This document shows positions 6,907 to 7,177 of a stretch of 7,177 nt of DNA, piece by piece (the first letter of the stretch is position 1; each line of letters starts with the position of its first letter). This DNA is from Acidobacteriota bacterium (GTDB lineage: Bacteria > Acidobacteriota > Terriglobia > UBA7540). Below the pieces are notes generated by a model. The model was not told the DNA's origin, made no database searches, and saw only the letters and a program-made list of their open reading frames with translations. A program made the translations under genes and the position numbers. Where the stretch lies: assembly GCA_021828245.1 (NCBI GenBank), contig JAKASC010000122.1, forward strand, positions 1 through 7,177, given 5' to 3'.

Positions 6907-6956
6907 GGGGACATTTCTATCGAGCACAAAAGGGGACATTATCATCGAGGTACAAC
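6907..6956 (+). repeat. Right-end tandem units of the IS
   Basis: GGGGACATTTCTATCGAGC (from 6907) and GGGGACATTATCATCGAGG (from 6932) form a 25-bp direct repeat, both continuing into an ACAA-containing tail. They mirror the two left-end units. Confidence 0.75.
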
Positions 6957-6963
6957 ACCATCC

Positions 6964-6992
6964 TTGACTTTCAGTTGTGGCTTTCCTATACT
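6964..6992 (+). promoter_or_regulatory. Strong sigma70 promoter next to the IS right end
   Basis: TTGACT (6964-6969) and TATACT (6987-6992) are 17 bp apart, each one base from consensus. The start should be near 6999-7000, giving a leader of about 88 nt before the GTG at 7088. The -35 box begins only about 8 bp outside the IS as drawn, so the insertion lies immediately upstream of the core promoter. Confidence 0.75.
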
Positions 6993-7009
6993 CTGCGGAA
7001 TAAAGGCGG

Positions 7010-7043
7010 CCCTGGGGAACGAGGGAGGTCTCGCTGCCCAGGG
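7010..7043 (+). promoter_or_regulatory. Stable hairpin in the 5' leader
   Basis: CCCTGGG (7010-7016) pairs perfectly with CCCAGGG (7037-7043). After a 3x3 internal loop, CGAG (7020-7023) pairs with CTCG (7030-7033) around the six-base loop GGAGGT. There is no T tract, so it is not a terminator. It could stabilise the mRNA or serve as a regulatory leader. Confidence 0.5.
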
Positions 7044-7087
7044 AGAATACGCCTGCGCCAGCAGATTATTGACGGAGGAGGAATCCC

Positions 7088-7177
7088 GTGAAGCAGATTC
7101 TGGCAATAAGCGTGGGTGTGTTCTTATGGATGGCCATGCCGGTTTTTGCCGGTAGCCCGGACGCGAGTTCGCCCCGC
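7088..7177 (+). CDS. Exported protein, N-terminus only (runs off the window)
   Basis: Thirty codons are open from a GTG at 7088 to the window edge. A textbook ribosome binding site, GGAGGAGG (7074-7081), lies six bases before the GTG and decides the start. The translation MKQILAISVGVFLWMAMPVF followed by AGSPDASSPR is a typical Sec signal peptide: basic Lys2, a hydrophobic core, and likely cleavage after VFA (residue 21). The mature protein would begin GSPDAS, so it is periplasmic, secreted or outer membrane. No Cys follows the core, so it is not an obvious lipoprotein. A strong promoter and structured leader precede it. Its function cannot be told from this fragment. Confidence 0.72.
   Translation, partial: MKQILAISVGVFLWMAMPVFAGSPDASSPR

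Larger units (their letters stand above)
5406..6956 (-). mobile_element. ISNCY/IS1202-type insertion sequence
   Basis: An element of about 1.55 kb with one transposase gene and matching ends. Each end carries two ~25-bp units that begin with GGGGACA and read outward. The right units start at 6907 and 6932 (plus strand); the left units start at 5457 and 5431 (minus strand). The unit consensus is close to GGGGACATTTCTATCGAGC. Exact termini are uncertain by about 20 bp, because I cannot tell whether the outermost GGGGACA or the rest of its unit is the tip. I see no target-site duplication. The transposase frame is intact, so the copy may be recent and potentially active. Confidence 0.8.

Noticed and set aside
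1..7177. CRISPR array
   Set aside because: No regularly spaced repeats with unique spacers. The only tandem repeats are the paired units at the IS ends.

Overview
The window is from a GC-rich bacterium with sigma70-type promoters and a tRNA gene that encodes its own CCA end. The phylum cannot be fixed from sequence alone. The Kbl and TPR proteins would fit Acidobacteriota-like or other soil and deep-branching Gram-negative lineages, but that is a weak impression. The layout is a few housekeeping genes separated by accessory and mobile DNA.

Left part (1-1650): a tRNA-Phe(GAA) gene with a clear promoter is followed by a heavily decayed IS1634/IS4-type transposase on the minus strand. Its lesions are two in-frame stops, a central deletion that removes most of the catalytic domain, and an apparent 73-bp insertion near the C-terminus. 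Directly upstream of it is a short N-terminal piece of an AAA/RecF-like ATPase with a Walker A motif. I see no feature in 127-255.

Centre (1648-5333): kbl (glycine C-acetyltransferase, minus strand) is transcribed divergently from a D12-class DNA adenine methyltransferase (plus strand). The methyltransferase converges with a NotI-like restriction endonuclease (minus strand), and the two coding regions overlap tail to tail by 111 bp. Together they look like a compact type II restriction-modification system. The methyltransferase promoter sits so close to the ATG that its mRNA may be leaderless. Behind the endonuclease, on the same strand, is a four-repeat TPR protein, separated from it by a probable intrinsic terminator.

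Right part (5334-7177): an apparently intact ISNCY/IS1202-type insertion sequence has a full-length DDE transposase and two outward-pointing ~25-bp repeat units at each end. Just beyond its right end lies a strong promoter, a leader with a stable two-part hairpin, and the first 30 codons of an exported protein that runs off the window.

The most interesting part is the restriction-modification module. It pairs a Cys4, ExQ-type NotI-family nuclease with an adenine methyltransferase, has an antisense-overlapping architecture, and its recognition sequence is unknown.
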